A stretch of 64,000 bases of DNA from Mycobacterium sp. D16Q13. GTDB taxonomy: Bacteria > Actinomycetota > Actinomycetes > Mycobacteriales > Mycobacteriaceae. The notes below the pieces were generated by a model. That model worked only from the letters and a program-made list of their open reading frames with translations, was not told the DNA's origin and ran no database searches. Positions 18,986-27,502 of this stretch are shown one piece after another. Made by a program: the position numbers and the translations under genes. Positions within the stretch are counted from its first letter, which is position 1; each line of letters begins with the position of its first letter. The stretch is from assembly GCF_002013375.1 (NCBI RefSeq), contig NZ_MAEW01000024.1, positions 1 to 64,000 on the forward strand. Reading direction: 5' to 3'.

Positions 18986-19381
18986 GTGACCGAAATTCCT
19001 GCCGACCTGCACTACACCGAGGAACACGAATGGGTGCGGCGCACGGGTGAGCGCACCGTGCGTATCGGGATCACCGACTACGCACAGTCACAGCTCGGCG
19101 ATGTGGTGTTCGTCCAGCTGCCGGACGTGGGCTCGGACCTGACCGCCGGCGCCACGTTCGGCGAGGTGGAGTCCACCAAGTCGGTATCTGACCTGTTCGC
19201 GCCGATCACCGCGAAAGTTGTTGGCGCAAATGGCGATTTGGATTCCAACCCGCAGCTGGTCAATTCCGACCCGTACGGCGAGGGATGGTTGGTCGATCTT
19301 GAAGCCACCAGCGCGGCAGACCTCGACGCCGCTCTTAATGACCTCTTAGACGCATCGGGATATGGTGACGCCACCGATTAG
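18986..19381 (+). CDS. gcvH: Glycine cleavage system H protein
   Basis: 131 residues. Lipoyl carrier that shuttles the aminomethyl group between the P, T and L proteins. The lipoylated lysine lies in GEVESTKSVSDLFAP, the invariant H-protein motif (about residue 65). The N-terminal YTEEHEWVRR and C-terminal PYGEGWLVDLE are also typical. GTG start. gcvP lies about 3.2 kb downstream; garA and regulatory genes intervene. The T protein gene is not in this window. Confidence 0.95.
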   Translation: MTEIPADLHYTEEHEWVRRTGERTVRIGITDYAQSQLGDVVFVQLPDVGSDLTAGATFGEVESTKSVSDLFAPITAKVVGANGDLDSNPQLVNSDPYGEGWLVDLEATSAADLDAALNDLLDASGYGDATD

Positions 19382-19608
19382 GAGGGCACCAGTTCTCCAA
19401 CCGGTCCGATGACCACTATTTCGGGTGGACCACTGGCCGATACGGCAGAGGTGGCCCGTTACGGGCAGTCAGACGGTACGGTCGGAAATGAGCGGCGATG
19501 AGCGCTCGCCGCGAAGAGCATGAGGGCAGATGAGGGTCGCGAAGAGCATCAAGCTCAGCGAGATCCGCACTGACAATCGAATCCTCCAGGGGCGAGGAAG
19601 AAGGAGCG
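19382..19608. other. gcvH-garA intergenic region
   Basis: No gene is seen. The 12-mer CGCGAAGAGCAT occurs twice (19510-19521 and 19538-19549), 28 nt apart. A GAGGAAGAAGGAG run at about 19594-19606 is the ribosome-binding site of garA. A promoter for garA probably lies here, but I cannot place it. Confidence 0.4.
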
Positions 19609-20082
19609 ATGGTGACCGATAACGACAAGGACGACACGTCAGGCGAGGTCACCGCGGAGACGACCTCGGTGTTCCGCGCCGATTTCGCGACGGAGCTGGA
19701 AGCGCCCGCGCAGGCCGCTACCGACGTGTCGGGTGTCGAGGGATTGCCCGCCGGTTCGGCACTGTTGGTGGTCAAGCGCGGACCCAACGCGGGATCGCGA
19801 TTTTTGCTCGATCAGGCGACCACATCGGCCGGACGGCACCCGGACAGCGACATCTTCCTCGATGACGTCACCGTAAGCCGTCGTCACGCCGAATTCCGGC
19901 TTGACAGTGGCGAATTCCAGGTCGTCGACGTGGGCAGCCTCAACGGGACCTATGTCAACCGCGAGCCCGTGGATTCGGCGGTTCTCGCCAATGGCGACGA
20001 AGTGCAGATCGGAAAGTTCCGTCTGGTCTTCCTGACCGGGCCGAAGTCGGCCGGCGATGACACCGCCCCGGGTGGCCAGTGA
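19609..20082 (+). CDS. garA: FHA-domain regulator GarA
   Basis: 157 residues. GarA inhibits or activates 2-oxoglutarate-using enzymes (2-oxoglutarate decarboxylase/dehydrogenase, NAD-glutamate dehydrogenase, glutamate synthase) and is switched off by phosphorylation by PknB or PknG. The ETTS phosphorylation motif is at residues 17-20 (T18/T19). The FHA domain follows: SAGRHPDSDIFLD, VSRRHAEF (S90, R91, R92, H93) and SLNGTYVNR (N112-G113). It overlaps the MerR gene by four nt. Confidence 0.95.
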   Translation: MVTDNDKDDTSGEVTAETTSVFRADFATELEAPAQAATDVSGVEGLPAGSALLVVKRGPNAGSRFLLDQATTSAGRHPDSDIFLDDVTVSRRHAEFRLDSGEFQVVDVGSLNGTYVNREPVDSAVLANGDEVQIGKFRLVFLTGPKSAGDDTAPGGQ

Positions 20083-20822
20083 CAGCTCCCGACCGGCCGG
20101 CTCTCACCGGAATGTCGATTGGGTCGGTACTCGACCTGTTGCGTCCGGAGTTTCCGGACGTCACGATCTCGAAGATTCGATTCCTCGAATCGGAGGGCCT
20201 GGTTACCCCGTCGCGTAGCGCGTCGGGGTATCGCCGGTTTTCGGCCTATGACGCCGAGCGGCTCCGGTTCATCCTGACCGCCCAGCGCGATCACTACCTG
20301 CCGTTAAAGGTGATCAAGGAGCAGCTCGACGCCCAGCCCGACGGCGCGCTGCCCGATGTGGCGGGTTTCAGCGGCGGCCCTCGGCTGTTCGCGATCACCG
20401 ATGGTGATGAAACCAACAGTGTTGCCCGTCAAGGATTTCCATCGGTACGTCCCACCCGGCTCAGCCGCGAGGATCTGCTGTCGCGTTCCGGCGCGGATGA
20501 GGTGCTGCTGACCTCGCTCATTAGGGCGGGAATCATCACCTCGGGCCCAGGCGGTTTTTTCGACGAATACACGGTTCTGATCGTTCAGTGCGCCGCCGAG
20601 CTGGCCGACTACGGTGTCGAGCCGCGGCACTTGCGCACCTTCCGATCGGCGGTTGATCGCGAGACTGATTTGATTGCCCAGATCGTGGGCCCGACCGTTA
20701 AGGCCAACAAGGCAGGAGCCCGCGACCGCGCCGATGACCTGATCCGGGAGGTGGCGGCGCTGTCGATCGCGCTCCACGGTGCGATGATCAAGTCCGCGGT
20801 GCGCGGCGTCCTCGATCGCTGA
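20079..20822 (+). CDS. MerR-family regulator (Rv1828-like)
   Basis: 247 residues. The N-terminal winged helix reads MSIGSVLDLLRPEFPDVTIS, then KIRFLESEGLVTPSRSASGY and RRFSAYDAERLRFILTAQRD; unlike classical MerR, an effector-sensing cysteine is absent. The C-terminal half (RAGIITSGPGGFFDEYTVLI, AELADYGVEPRHLRTFRSA) is the domain typical of the Rv1828 group. It is co-transcribed with garA through a GTGA overlap. A second MerR protein of the same locus lies at 21619. Confidence 0.9.
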   Translation: MTAPDRPALTGMSIGSVLDLLRPEFPDVTISKIRFLESEGLVTPSRSASGYRRFSAYDAERLRFILTAQRDHYLPLKVIKEQLDAQPDGALPDVAGFSGGPRLFAITDGDETNSVARQGFPSVRPTRLSREDLLSRSGADEVLLTSLIRAGIITSGPGGFFDEYTVLIVQCAAELADYGVEPRHLRTFRSAVDRETDLIAQIVGPTVKANKAGARDRADDLIREVAALSIALHGAMIKSAVRGVLDR

Positions 20823-20868
20823 GGACTAGACTCGCGGTACGACAGAAGTACTGGTGTTGGAGGGCACG

Positions 20869-21372
20869 ATGAGCGAAGTTCGAGTCGTGGGAATCCGCGT
20901 GGAGCAGCCCCAGAACCAGCCGGTGTTGTTGCTGCGGGAATCCGCCGGCGATCGATACCTGCCGATTTGGATCGGTCAGTCCGAGGCTGCGGCCATTGCC
21001 CTGGAACAACAGGGGGTGGAGCCGGCGCGGCCGCTCACCCATGACCTGATCCGCGATCTCATTGTCGCCCTTGGGCATTCACTCAAGGAAGTACGGATCG
21101 TGGATTTGCAAGAAGGCACGTTCTACGCGGACCTTGTTTTCGACAGTGATATCCGGGTGTCGGCACGGCCGTCCGATTCGGTGGCAATCGCGCTGCGCGT
21201 AGGGGTTCCGATCTACGTCGAGGAAGCCGTACTGGCCGAGGCGGGCCTGATCATTCCCGACGAGGACGACGAGGACTCCGGCGGAGCGCTGCGAGAAGAC
21301 GAGGTCGAGAAGTTCAAGGAGTTCCTCGACAGCGTGTCGCCCGACGACTTCAAGGCCACAGAAGGCCCGTAA
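20869..21372 (+). CDS. Bifunctional-nuclease-family protein (DUF151)
   Basis: 167 residues. The DUF151 core is LLRESAGDRYLPIWIGQSEA, AIALEQQGVEPARPLTHDLI and SARPSDSVAIALRVGVPIYV. Plant relatives show nuclease activity; in bacteria the role is unclear. An acidic linker (PDEDDEDSGGALREDEVEKF) and a short C-terminal helix end the protein. The TTGGAGGG at 20857-20863 fixes the ATG at 20869. Position between two MerR genes is conserved with Rv1829. Confidence 0.92.
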   Translation: MSEVRVVGIRVEQPQNQPVLLLRESAGDRYLPIWIGQSEAAAIALEQQGVEPARPLTHDLIRDLIVALGHSLKEVRIVDLQEGTFYADLVFDSDIRVSARPSDSVAIALRVGVPIYVEEAVLAEAGLIIPDEDDEDSGGALREDEVEKFKEFLDSVSPDDFKATEGP

Positions 21373-21618
21373 ACAGGGCCTTAAGTAACGAGTAAGTCTC
21401 AACCTGACCTTTACAGTCTCGACCCGGGCGCGTCGCGTTGACCGTGATTTCCCGGAGGCCATAATTTGACTCAGCGGCCGGCACGGGGCAGCGCAAGGAG
21501 CGTATGCTCGGAGAATTCGTGCTTGGACGAACGCACTACCGGCGGACTCGGTTCCTCGAGGTTTCTCAGGGAACCGCGCCACGAGAGCCGGCGAAGCGAT
21601 CGGCGAGAGGGAGCAGAA

Positions 21619-22245
21619 GTGGTCGAACAGCCGCAGCAGGGGCAGCTGGACATGACGCTGGATGGGAGCGCGGCGGGTTCCGCCGAGTCATCCGCGTCTG
21701 ACGGACCTGTCCAGCCGGGTCTCTTCCCGGATGACTCCGTTCCCGACCAGCTCGTTGGCTACCGCGGACCCAGTGCCTGCCAGGTTGCCGGCATCACGTA
21801 CCGCCAGCTGGACTACTGGGCGCGCACCTCACTGGTGGTTCCCTCGATCCGCGGCGCGGCGGGCTCCGGCAGCCAGCGCCTGTACTCCTTCAAAGACATC
21901 CTGGTCCTCAAGATCGTCAAGCGACTGCTGGACACCGGAATCTCACTGCAGAACATCCGGGTAGCCGTCGAACACCTGCGTCAGCGGGGGGTCGAGGATC
22001 TCGCGAACATCACGCTGTTCTCGGACGGCACCACGGTCTATGAATGCACCTCCGCCGAAGAGGTCGTCGACCTGTTGCAGGGCGGACAGGGCGTATTCGG
22101 CATCGCGGTCAGCGGTGCCATGCGCGAGCTGACCGGCGCCATCGCCGAGTTCCCGGGGGAGCGCGCCGACGGCGGCGAGGCCATCGAGGCACCCGAGGAC
22201 GAGCTGGCCTCCCGTCGCAAGGATCGCGCCCGCAAAATCGGCTGA
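21619..22245 (+). CDS. MerR-family regulator (Rv1830-like)
   Basis: 208 residues from the GTG at 21619, which follows GAGAGGGAG (21605-21613). The frame is open back to 21466, but that extension is Arg/Ser-rich and lacks a ribosome-binding site. The HTH is YRGPSACQVAGITYRQLDYW, then ARTSLVVPSIRGAAGSGSQR and LYSFKDILVLKIVKRLLDTG. The C-terminal part ends in a Lys/Arg-rich tail. In M. tuberculosis this locus has been linked to growth control; the direct targets here are unknown. Confidence 0.88.
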   Translation: MVEQPQQGQLDMTLDGSAAGSAESSASDGPVQPGLFPDDSVPDQLVGYRGPSACQVAGITYRQLDYWARTSLVVPSIRGAAGSGSQRLYSFKDILVLKIVKRLLDTGISLQNIRVAVEHLRQRGVEDLANITLFSDGTTVYECTSAEEVVDLLQGGQGVFGIAVSGAMRELTGAIAEFPGERADGGEAIEAPEDELASRRKDRARKIG

Positions 22246-22313
22246 TCCGGCCCACTCGCTCGGCGGTCTGGACCAGAGGGTTAACTCGCGTAAACTGGTC
22301 AAGCATCGCCCGT

Positions 22314-22546
22314 GGGCGGGAGAGTGTCATGACCGCCAGTCATGGCCGCCGAAGGAGCAACACCTCTCCGCCAATCTCTCAGGCCCCCGAACCGCTCTCG
22401 GCCCCGATGCCTCTGAAAAGCGGTGATCCGATCTTTCGATCAGATCGCCCGCCGACGGGGAAAGGCTCTCACCCCGCGAATCCGCCTGGTGAGACGACCG
22501 AATCTCTCAGGCGCCCGTATCGGGTTGATGACAGAGGGAGGGGAGA
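22314..22546 (+). promoter_or_regulatory. Tandem glycine riboswitch upstream of gcvP
   Basis: Two glycine aptamers are recognisable. Aptamer 1 (about 22314-22420) has GGCGGGAGAG, then GCCGCCGAAGGAGCAA and CCAATCTCTCAGGC, closing near CCTCTG (22410-22415). Aptamer 2 (about 22440-22546) has CGACGGGGAAAGG, then CCGAATCTCTCAGGCGCCC and closes with ACAGAGGGAGGGGA. The repeated AATCTCTCAGGC is the conserved core. The ATG of gcvP is at 22591. In known cases glycine binding turns on glycine cleavage; that direction is expected here. A coding frame open through this region should not be read as gene. Confidence 0.93.
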
Positions 22547-22590
22547 CGCCGTCGCGTGCCTGTCGCGTGACTCGGCCCTCCGGGAGTGTC

Positions 22591-25428
22591 ATGTCTTTCG
22601 CCGATCGCCATATCGGTCCCACCGCTGCTGATATCGACACCATGCTTGCCACCATCGGCGTGGCCAGCCTCGATGAGCTCGCCGCGAAGGCCGTTCCGGC
22701 CAGCATCCTGGATGAGCAACACGGCGGCCTCGCCGCCGGCCTGGACGCGCTCCCGGCAGCAGCATCCGAGCACGAGGCTCTGGACGCACTGCGGAAGCTC
22801 GCCAGCCAGAACACGATTGCCGTGTCGATGATCGGACAGGGCTACTTCGACACGCTGACACCACCGGTGCTTCGCCGGAACATCCTGGAAAACCCGGCCT
22901 GGTACACCGCGTACACGCCGTACCAGCCGGAGATCAGTCAGGGACGCCTTGAGGCGCTGCTGAACTTCCAAACCATGGTCGCCGAGCTCACCGGCCTCGA
23001 TATCGCGAATGCCTCGATGCTCGACGAGGGTACGGCCGCGGCCGAGGCGATGACGCTCATGCATCGCGCCGTGAAGTCCGGGTCCAACCGTCTGATTGTC
23101 GACGCCGACGTGTACGGGCAGACCGCGGCCGTCATCGCCACCCGCGCCGAACCGCTCGGCATTGAGGTGGTGACCGCCGATCTCACCCAGGGACTACCCG
23201 ATGGCGAGTTCTTCGGAGTGATCGTGCAGTTGCCCGGCGCCTCCGGGTTGGTGCGTGACTGGACTTCGGTCATCTCCGAGGCCCATCAGCGCGGCGCACT
23301 GGTGGCTGTCGGCGCCGACCTGCTGGCCCTCACCCTCATAGCCCCACCCGGCGACATCGGTGCCGACGTCGCCTTCGGCACCACTCAACGCTTTGGTGTC
23401 CCCATGGGATTCGGTGGCCCCCATGCCGGGTACCTCGCGGTACACACGGCGCACGCCCGGCAGCTCCCCGGGCGCCTCGTCGGTGTGTCGGTGGACGCTG
23501 ACGGCGCACCCGCATACCGGCTCTCGCTGCAGACTCGCGAACAGCACATCCGCCGCGACAAGGCGACCAGCAACATCTGTACCGCACAGGTGCTGCTGGC
23601 TGTGATGGCCGCCATGTACGCGAGCTACCACGGCCCGGAAGGGTTGCGCAGCATCGCCACCCGGGTGCACCGCAACGCGCAGCTACTGGCCTCGGGGCTG
23701 ACTCGCGGCGGCTACACCGTGGTGCACGACCACTTCTTCGACACAGTGCTGGTGCACGTCCCCGGCAAGGCCGCGGAGATCCAGGCGGCCGCCAAGGCCG
23801 AAGGTGTCAACATCTGGAGTCCCGACGGCGACCACGTCTCGATCGCCTGTGACGAGGCGACCACCCTGCCGCACCTCGTGGCGGTGCTGCGGGCATTCGG
23901 GACCGACATGTTCGAGGGCACCCTGGAGGCCCCGCGCCCCGCGGATATCGCGACCCGAGACTCCGATTACCTGGCCCACCCGGCATTCAATCGCTATCAC
24001 AGCGAGACCGACATGATGCGCTACCTGCGCGCGCTGTCGGACAAGGATATTGCGTTGGACCGCAGCATGATTCCGCTCGGATCCTGCACCATGAAGCTCA
24101 ACGCGGCCGCCGAGATGGAGCCCATCACCTGGCCGCAGTTCGCCACTCAGCATCCGTTTGCCCCGGCGGGCGATTCTCGCGGCCTGCGCACGCTGATCGC
24201 CGATCTCGAAGGCTGGCTGTCCGATATCACCGGGTATGACAACGTGAGCCTGCAGCCCAACGCGGGATCGCAGGGCGAGTACGCGGGGCTGCTGGCCATC
24301 CGCCAGTACCACATCGACCGCGGCGAAAGTGCGCGTGAGGTGTGCCTGATCCCGTCGAGCGCGCATGGCACCAACGCCGCCTCGGCCGCCTTGGCGGGTA
24401 TGCGCGTCGTGGTGGTGGCCTGCCGAGAGAACGGCGATGTCGACCTGGACGACTTGCGGGCCAAGATTGCGGCGAATGCCAGCACGCTGGCAGCGATCAT
24501 GATCACCTACCCGTCCACCCACGGTGTCTACGAGCACGACATTGCCGACATCTGTGCGGCCGTGCATGACGCCGGGGGACAGGTGTACGTCGACGGCGCG
24601 AACCTGAACGCCCTTGTGGGACTTGCCCGTCCCGGGCGCTTCGGCGGCGATGTCAGCCACTTGAACCTGCATAAGACCTTCTGCATCCCTCATGGCGGCG
24701 GTGGGCCCGGCGTCGGACCCGTCGCGGTGCGCAGCCACCTCGCGCAGTACCTGCCGGGGCATCCGTACGCCGACGAACTGCCGTCCGGACCTCCGGTGTC
24801 CTCGGCGCCCTATGGTTCGGCGTCGATCCTGCCGATCACCTGGGCCTACATCCGGATGATGGGACCCGACGGGCTGCGGGCGGCGTCGCTGACTGCGATT
24901 GCCTCGGCCAATTACCTGGCGCGCCGTCTCGACGAGTACTACCCGGTGCTCTACACCGGCGATAGTGGCATGGTGGCCCACGAGTGCATCTTGGACTTGC
25001 GGGATATCACCAAGAACACCGGCGTGACCGTCGACGATGTAGCTAAGCGCCTGGCCGACTACGGCTTCCACGCACCGACGATGAGCTTCCCGGTGGCCGG
25101 CACGCTCATGGTGGAGCCCACCGAGAGCGAGAGCCTGGCCGAGGTGGACGCCTTCTGTGAGGCGATGATCGCGATCAAGGCCGAGATCGACAAGGTCGGC
25201 TCCGGGGTGTGGCCGGTGGACGACAACCCGCTGCGCGGCGCGCCGCACACCGCCGAATCACTTACCGCCGACGAGTGGAATCATCCGTACGGCCGGACCG
25301 AGGCGGCGTACCCGCTCGGAAAGGGGTTCCGCCCCAAGGTGTGGCCGCCGGTGCGTCGCATCGACGGTGCTTACGGCGATCGCAATCTAGTGTGCTCCTG
25401 CCCACCGATCGAGGCCTTCGCCGAGTAG
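22591..25428 (+). CDS. gcvP: Glycine dehydrogenase (decarboxylating), P protein
   Basis: 945 residues, the usual length for the fused P protein. PLP-dependent decarboxylation of glycine with transfer of the aminomethyl group to the lipoyl arm of GcvH. Motifs: FADRHIGPTAADIDTML at the start, YTPYQPEISQGRLEALLNFQ, and the PLP-lysine segment DVSHLNLHKTFCIPHGGGGP (Lys of HKTF). Also PLGSCTMKLNAAAEM and the C-terminal GDRNLVCSCPPIE. The ATG at 22591 is preceded by CGGGAGTG. Expression is probably glycine-dependent through the tandem riboswitch. Confidence 0.97.
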   Translation: MSFADRHIGPTAADIDTMLATIGVASLDELAAKAVPASILDEQHGGLAAGLDALPAAASEHEALDALRKLASQNTIAVSMIGQGYFDTLTPPVLRRNILENPAWYTAYTPYQPEISQGRLEALLNFQTMVAELTGLDIANASMLDEGTAAAEAMTLMHRAVKSGSNRLIVDADVYGQTAAVIATRAEPLGIEVVTADLTQGLPDGEFFGVIVQLPGASGLVRDWTSVISEAHQRGALVAVGADLLALTLIAPPGDIGADVAFGTTQRFGVPMGFGGPHAGYLAVHTAHARQLPGRLVGVSVDADGAPAYRLSLQTREQHIRRDKATSNICTAQVLLAVMAAMYASYHGPEGLRSIATRVHRNAQLLASGLTRGGYTVVHDHFFDTVLVHVPGKAAEIQAAAKAEGVNIWSPDGDHVSIACDEATTLPHLVAVLRAFGTDMFEGTLEAPRPADIATRDSDYLAHPAFNRYHSETDMMRYLRALSDKDIALDRSMIPLGSCTMKLNAAAEMEPITWPQFATQHPFAPAGDSRGLRTLIADLEGWLSDITGYDNVSLQPNAGSQGEYAGLLAIRQYHIDRGESAREVCLIPSSAHGTNAASAALAGMRVVVVACRENGDVDLDDLRAKIAANASTLAAIMITYPSTHGVYEHDIADICAAVHDAGGQVYVDGANLNALVGLARPGRFGGDVSHLNLHKTFCIPHGGGGPGVGPVAVRSHLAQYLPGHPYADELPSGPPVSSAPYGSASILPITWAYIRMMGPDGLRAASLTAIASANYLARRLDEYYPVLYTGDSGMVAHECILDLRDITKNTGVTVDDVAKRLADYGFHAPTMSFPVAGTLMVEPTESESLAEVDAFCEAMIAIKAEIDKVGSGVWPVDDNPLRGAPHTAESLTADEWNHPYGRTEAAYPLGKGFRPKVWPPVRRIDGAYGDRNLVCSCPPIEAFAE

Positions 25429-25436
25429 CGATGCCG

Positions 25437-25474
25437 CCCCGAGCAGCCCCCCGCGTGCGGGGGGCTGCTCGGGG
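25437..25474. terminator. Bidirectional terminator between gcvP and the VWA gene
   Basis: Exact 18-nt arms 25437-25454 and 25457-25474, rich in G and C; the realistic loop is GCGTGC. It separates convergent genes and touches the stop codon of the minus-strand gene (25475-25477). Confidence 0.82.
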
Positions 25475-27313
25475 TTAGGACACGAAGCGCGTGATGGCCG
25501 CGGCCAGCTCCGGGCTGTTCGAGGCCGTCAGGTTCTGGTAGGCACCACCGGTCTGCTGAGCGAGCGCCTGCCAGGTCTGCTGATCGGAGTCGTTGCCGAA
25601 GTCGATCACATTGATGCGCACCGGCCGCGCCGGATCCTTCTGGCGGTTGATCGTGTCGATGAGGCCTGCACTGTCCAGGCTCTGATCGGTGTGCGAGTGA
25701 CCCGCCACGATGAGTACCGAGTTGACTTGATTCGGGCGGAAGCTGTTGACCGCTTCCTGGTACACGTTGCGCAACGTGGTGAATGCCACCGCACCATTGG
25801 CGGTCGGCTGCAGCGCCGTCAACGCGTCGGCCACACTCTGCGACCTGGGCACGCCCTCGACATCGTCGGAGGCGGCACCCAATCGCACGACGGTGTTGCC
25901 TTCCTTGCCGTCATACGTCCAGAGCCCCACACCAGAGCCCGGGGCAACGGTGCGTATGCGGTTGGCAAGCGCCCCAGTCACATCGGACAACTTCACGCCC
26001 TCGGAGGACAACGAGGAATCCAACATGATGGTGGTCGCCCCGGCACCCGTTGACGTGCCATCGGCCAGCGCGACACGAACCTTGTCCTCGATGGTCAGCG
26101 GCTTCTCGATCTTCGCGAAGCTCACCACATCGCTACTGGGCAGGTCTGCCCCCTCGGCGCGGAATCCAGCGGCCGCGAGATCCTTGAGCTGATCCTTATC
26201 GCCCAGGAAACGCGCGAATTGGCTTGCCGCGGTGTGCTGCTCTTCGGACAGCCACGCACCGTCCAGCTGCACGGTGGGGTAGTCGGCAATCGGAGTAGCC
26301 CCGGCGGGCAACCATGCGGCGACGACCTTCTTGGCATCACCGTTGCTGCGGGTACGGGCGTAGAGCTGCTGCTCGGTGGTGACCACCGAGTGCACCGCGG
26401 CACCGGGCTGCTCGCCACCGTCAAGCAGCGCACCCAGGGCATCGGAGAGATTGTTGGCGGGCAGCTTGGGAGCCGTCGCGGCCAACGACGCGGCCGCACC
26501 GGCACCGAGCTCAGCCGAATCGCCGGGACGAACACTGGCGGCTGCCACCGCTTCCGCGGCCAGCTGGGCTGCATCGGCGTTACCGCTCGAGGGCAGCGCC
26601 AATCGCAACGAGCCCCAACCGGGAAGGCCGAAACCGTCCAGTGAGTTCGGAACGTTCTGCAGCGCAGGCAGATCCGCCCAGCTCTTATCGGCAGGAATGG
26701 CCTGGCGCAGCCGTGGGGTGGTCGCAATCACGACCGGCGTACTGACCAACGACCGGCTGTCGCTCACGATGTTGGTCTTCGAAGCCGCCTTCAGCCGTGC
26801 CGAGGAGATCGAGCTCCCCGGAATCCACAGCGCCGGCTGCGCTCCGAGCTCGGCGGGCCACTGACCCGTCAGCCCCTTGATCACGTTGGTCGTATCTGCC
26901 GGGCGCACCGCGACGGTGAAGCAGTAGTCGCCGATCACCTCGTGCTTCTGGTTGAACCGTTCGGATAACTCGCCAATCCGGTCCGCGATGGACGGATCGG
27001 CAACCACGGCGATGGCGTTGTTTCCGTGCACGCAGGTCGCGGAGGCCTCCGCTTGGTTGTCGGTCGTCCGCCTGTCGAAGTACCACCACAGTCCGATGGA
27101 CACGGCCACCACAAGCACCGCCGCCACGACGCCGACCAGCCCCTTGCTGACGCCCCAGTTGCTACCACCGCTGCGGTGCGACCGCTGCCAGCTGCCTGTG
27201 TCGAACTCCGAACCGGAGCTCGACTCGGACACCGGCTCGGAGTCCGCGTCCCAATCGTCGTTGTCGTCCCGATCGTTTGGGCTACCCGACCCAGATGCGC
27301 TGTGCCTGCCCAT
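25475..27313 (-). CDS. Membrane-anchored protein with periplasmic-binding-like and VWA-type domains (Rv1836c-like)
   Basis: 612 residues. A Ser/Asp-rich cytosolic N-terminus (about 50 residues) is followed by one transmembrane helix (LVGVVAAVLVVAVSIGLWWY). Next comes an extracytoplasmic part that resembles solute-binding proteins (CVHGNNAIAVVADPSIADRI, SRSLVSTPVVIATTPRLRQ). The C-terminal 200 residues resemble a von Willebrand A domain: TTIMLDSSLSSEG in place of the MIDAS DxSxS, SVLIVAGHSHTDQS and RINVIDFGNDSD. The organisation suggests a surface sensor or adhesion protein; the ligand is unknown. It lies directly downstream of malate synthase G, on the same strand. Confidence 0.8.
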   Translation of the reverse strand: MGRHSASGSGSPNDRDDNDDWDADSEPVSESSSGSEFDTGSWQRSHRSGGSNWGVSKGLVGVVAAVLVVAVSIGLWWYFDRRTTDNQAEASATCVHGNNAIAVVADPSIADRIGELSERFNQKHEVIGDYCFTVAVRPADTTNVIKGLTGQWPAELGAQPALWIPGSSISSARLKAASKTNIVSDSRSLVSTPVVIATTPRLRQAIPADKSWADLPALQNVPNSLDGFGLPGWGSLRLALPSSGNADAAQLAAEAVAAASVRPGDSAELGAGAAASLAATAPKLPANNLSDALGALLDGGEQPGAAVHSVVTTEQQLYARTRSNGDAKKVVAAWLPAGATPIADYPTVQLDGAWLSEEQHTAASQFARFLGDKDQLKDLAAAGFRAEGADLPSSDVVSFAKIEKPLTIEDKVRVALADGTSTGAGATTIMLDSSLSSEGVKLSDVTGALANRIRTVAPGSGVGLWTYDGKEGNTVVRLGAASDDVEGVPRSQSVADALTALQPTANGAVAFTTLRNVYQEAVNSFRPNQVNSVLIVAGHSHTDQSLDSAGLIDTINRQKDPARPVRINVIDFGNDSDQQTWQALAQQTGGAYQNLTASNSPELAAAITRFVS

Positions 27314-27502
27314 GTGTTGTCGCGACCCTTCTGATCGTGTCTAAATACTTGTCCAGCGGTTGAGTACGACCCCCGCTGCGCGTCGGCCCGAGTCTACTGT
27401 CCCTGACCGCCGATACCACGGTGCGCGCAACCAAACCGCGTCCAAATAGACACGGAGACGTACCCTGCACCACGAGGTAAAGGCACGCCCGACGGCCATC
27501 CG

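Noticed and set aside
19510..19549. Two copies of a 12-mer in the gcvH-garA gap
   Set aside because: Only two copies without array structure; too little to call a CRISPR or a regulator site.
21466..21618. N-terminal extension of the MerR gene at 21619
   Set aside because: Arg/Ser-rich, no ribosome-binding site; GAGAGGGAG fits the GTG at 21619.
22423..22590. N-terminal extension of gcvP through the riboswitch
   Set aside because: The stretch folds as the second glycine aptamer; the ATG at 22591 matches the family start MSFADRH.
23683..25248. 521-codon minus-strand open frame
   Set aside because: Shadow of gcvP; His/Arg/Gly-rich composition and no recognisable protein.
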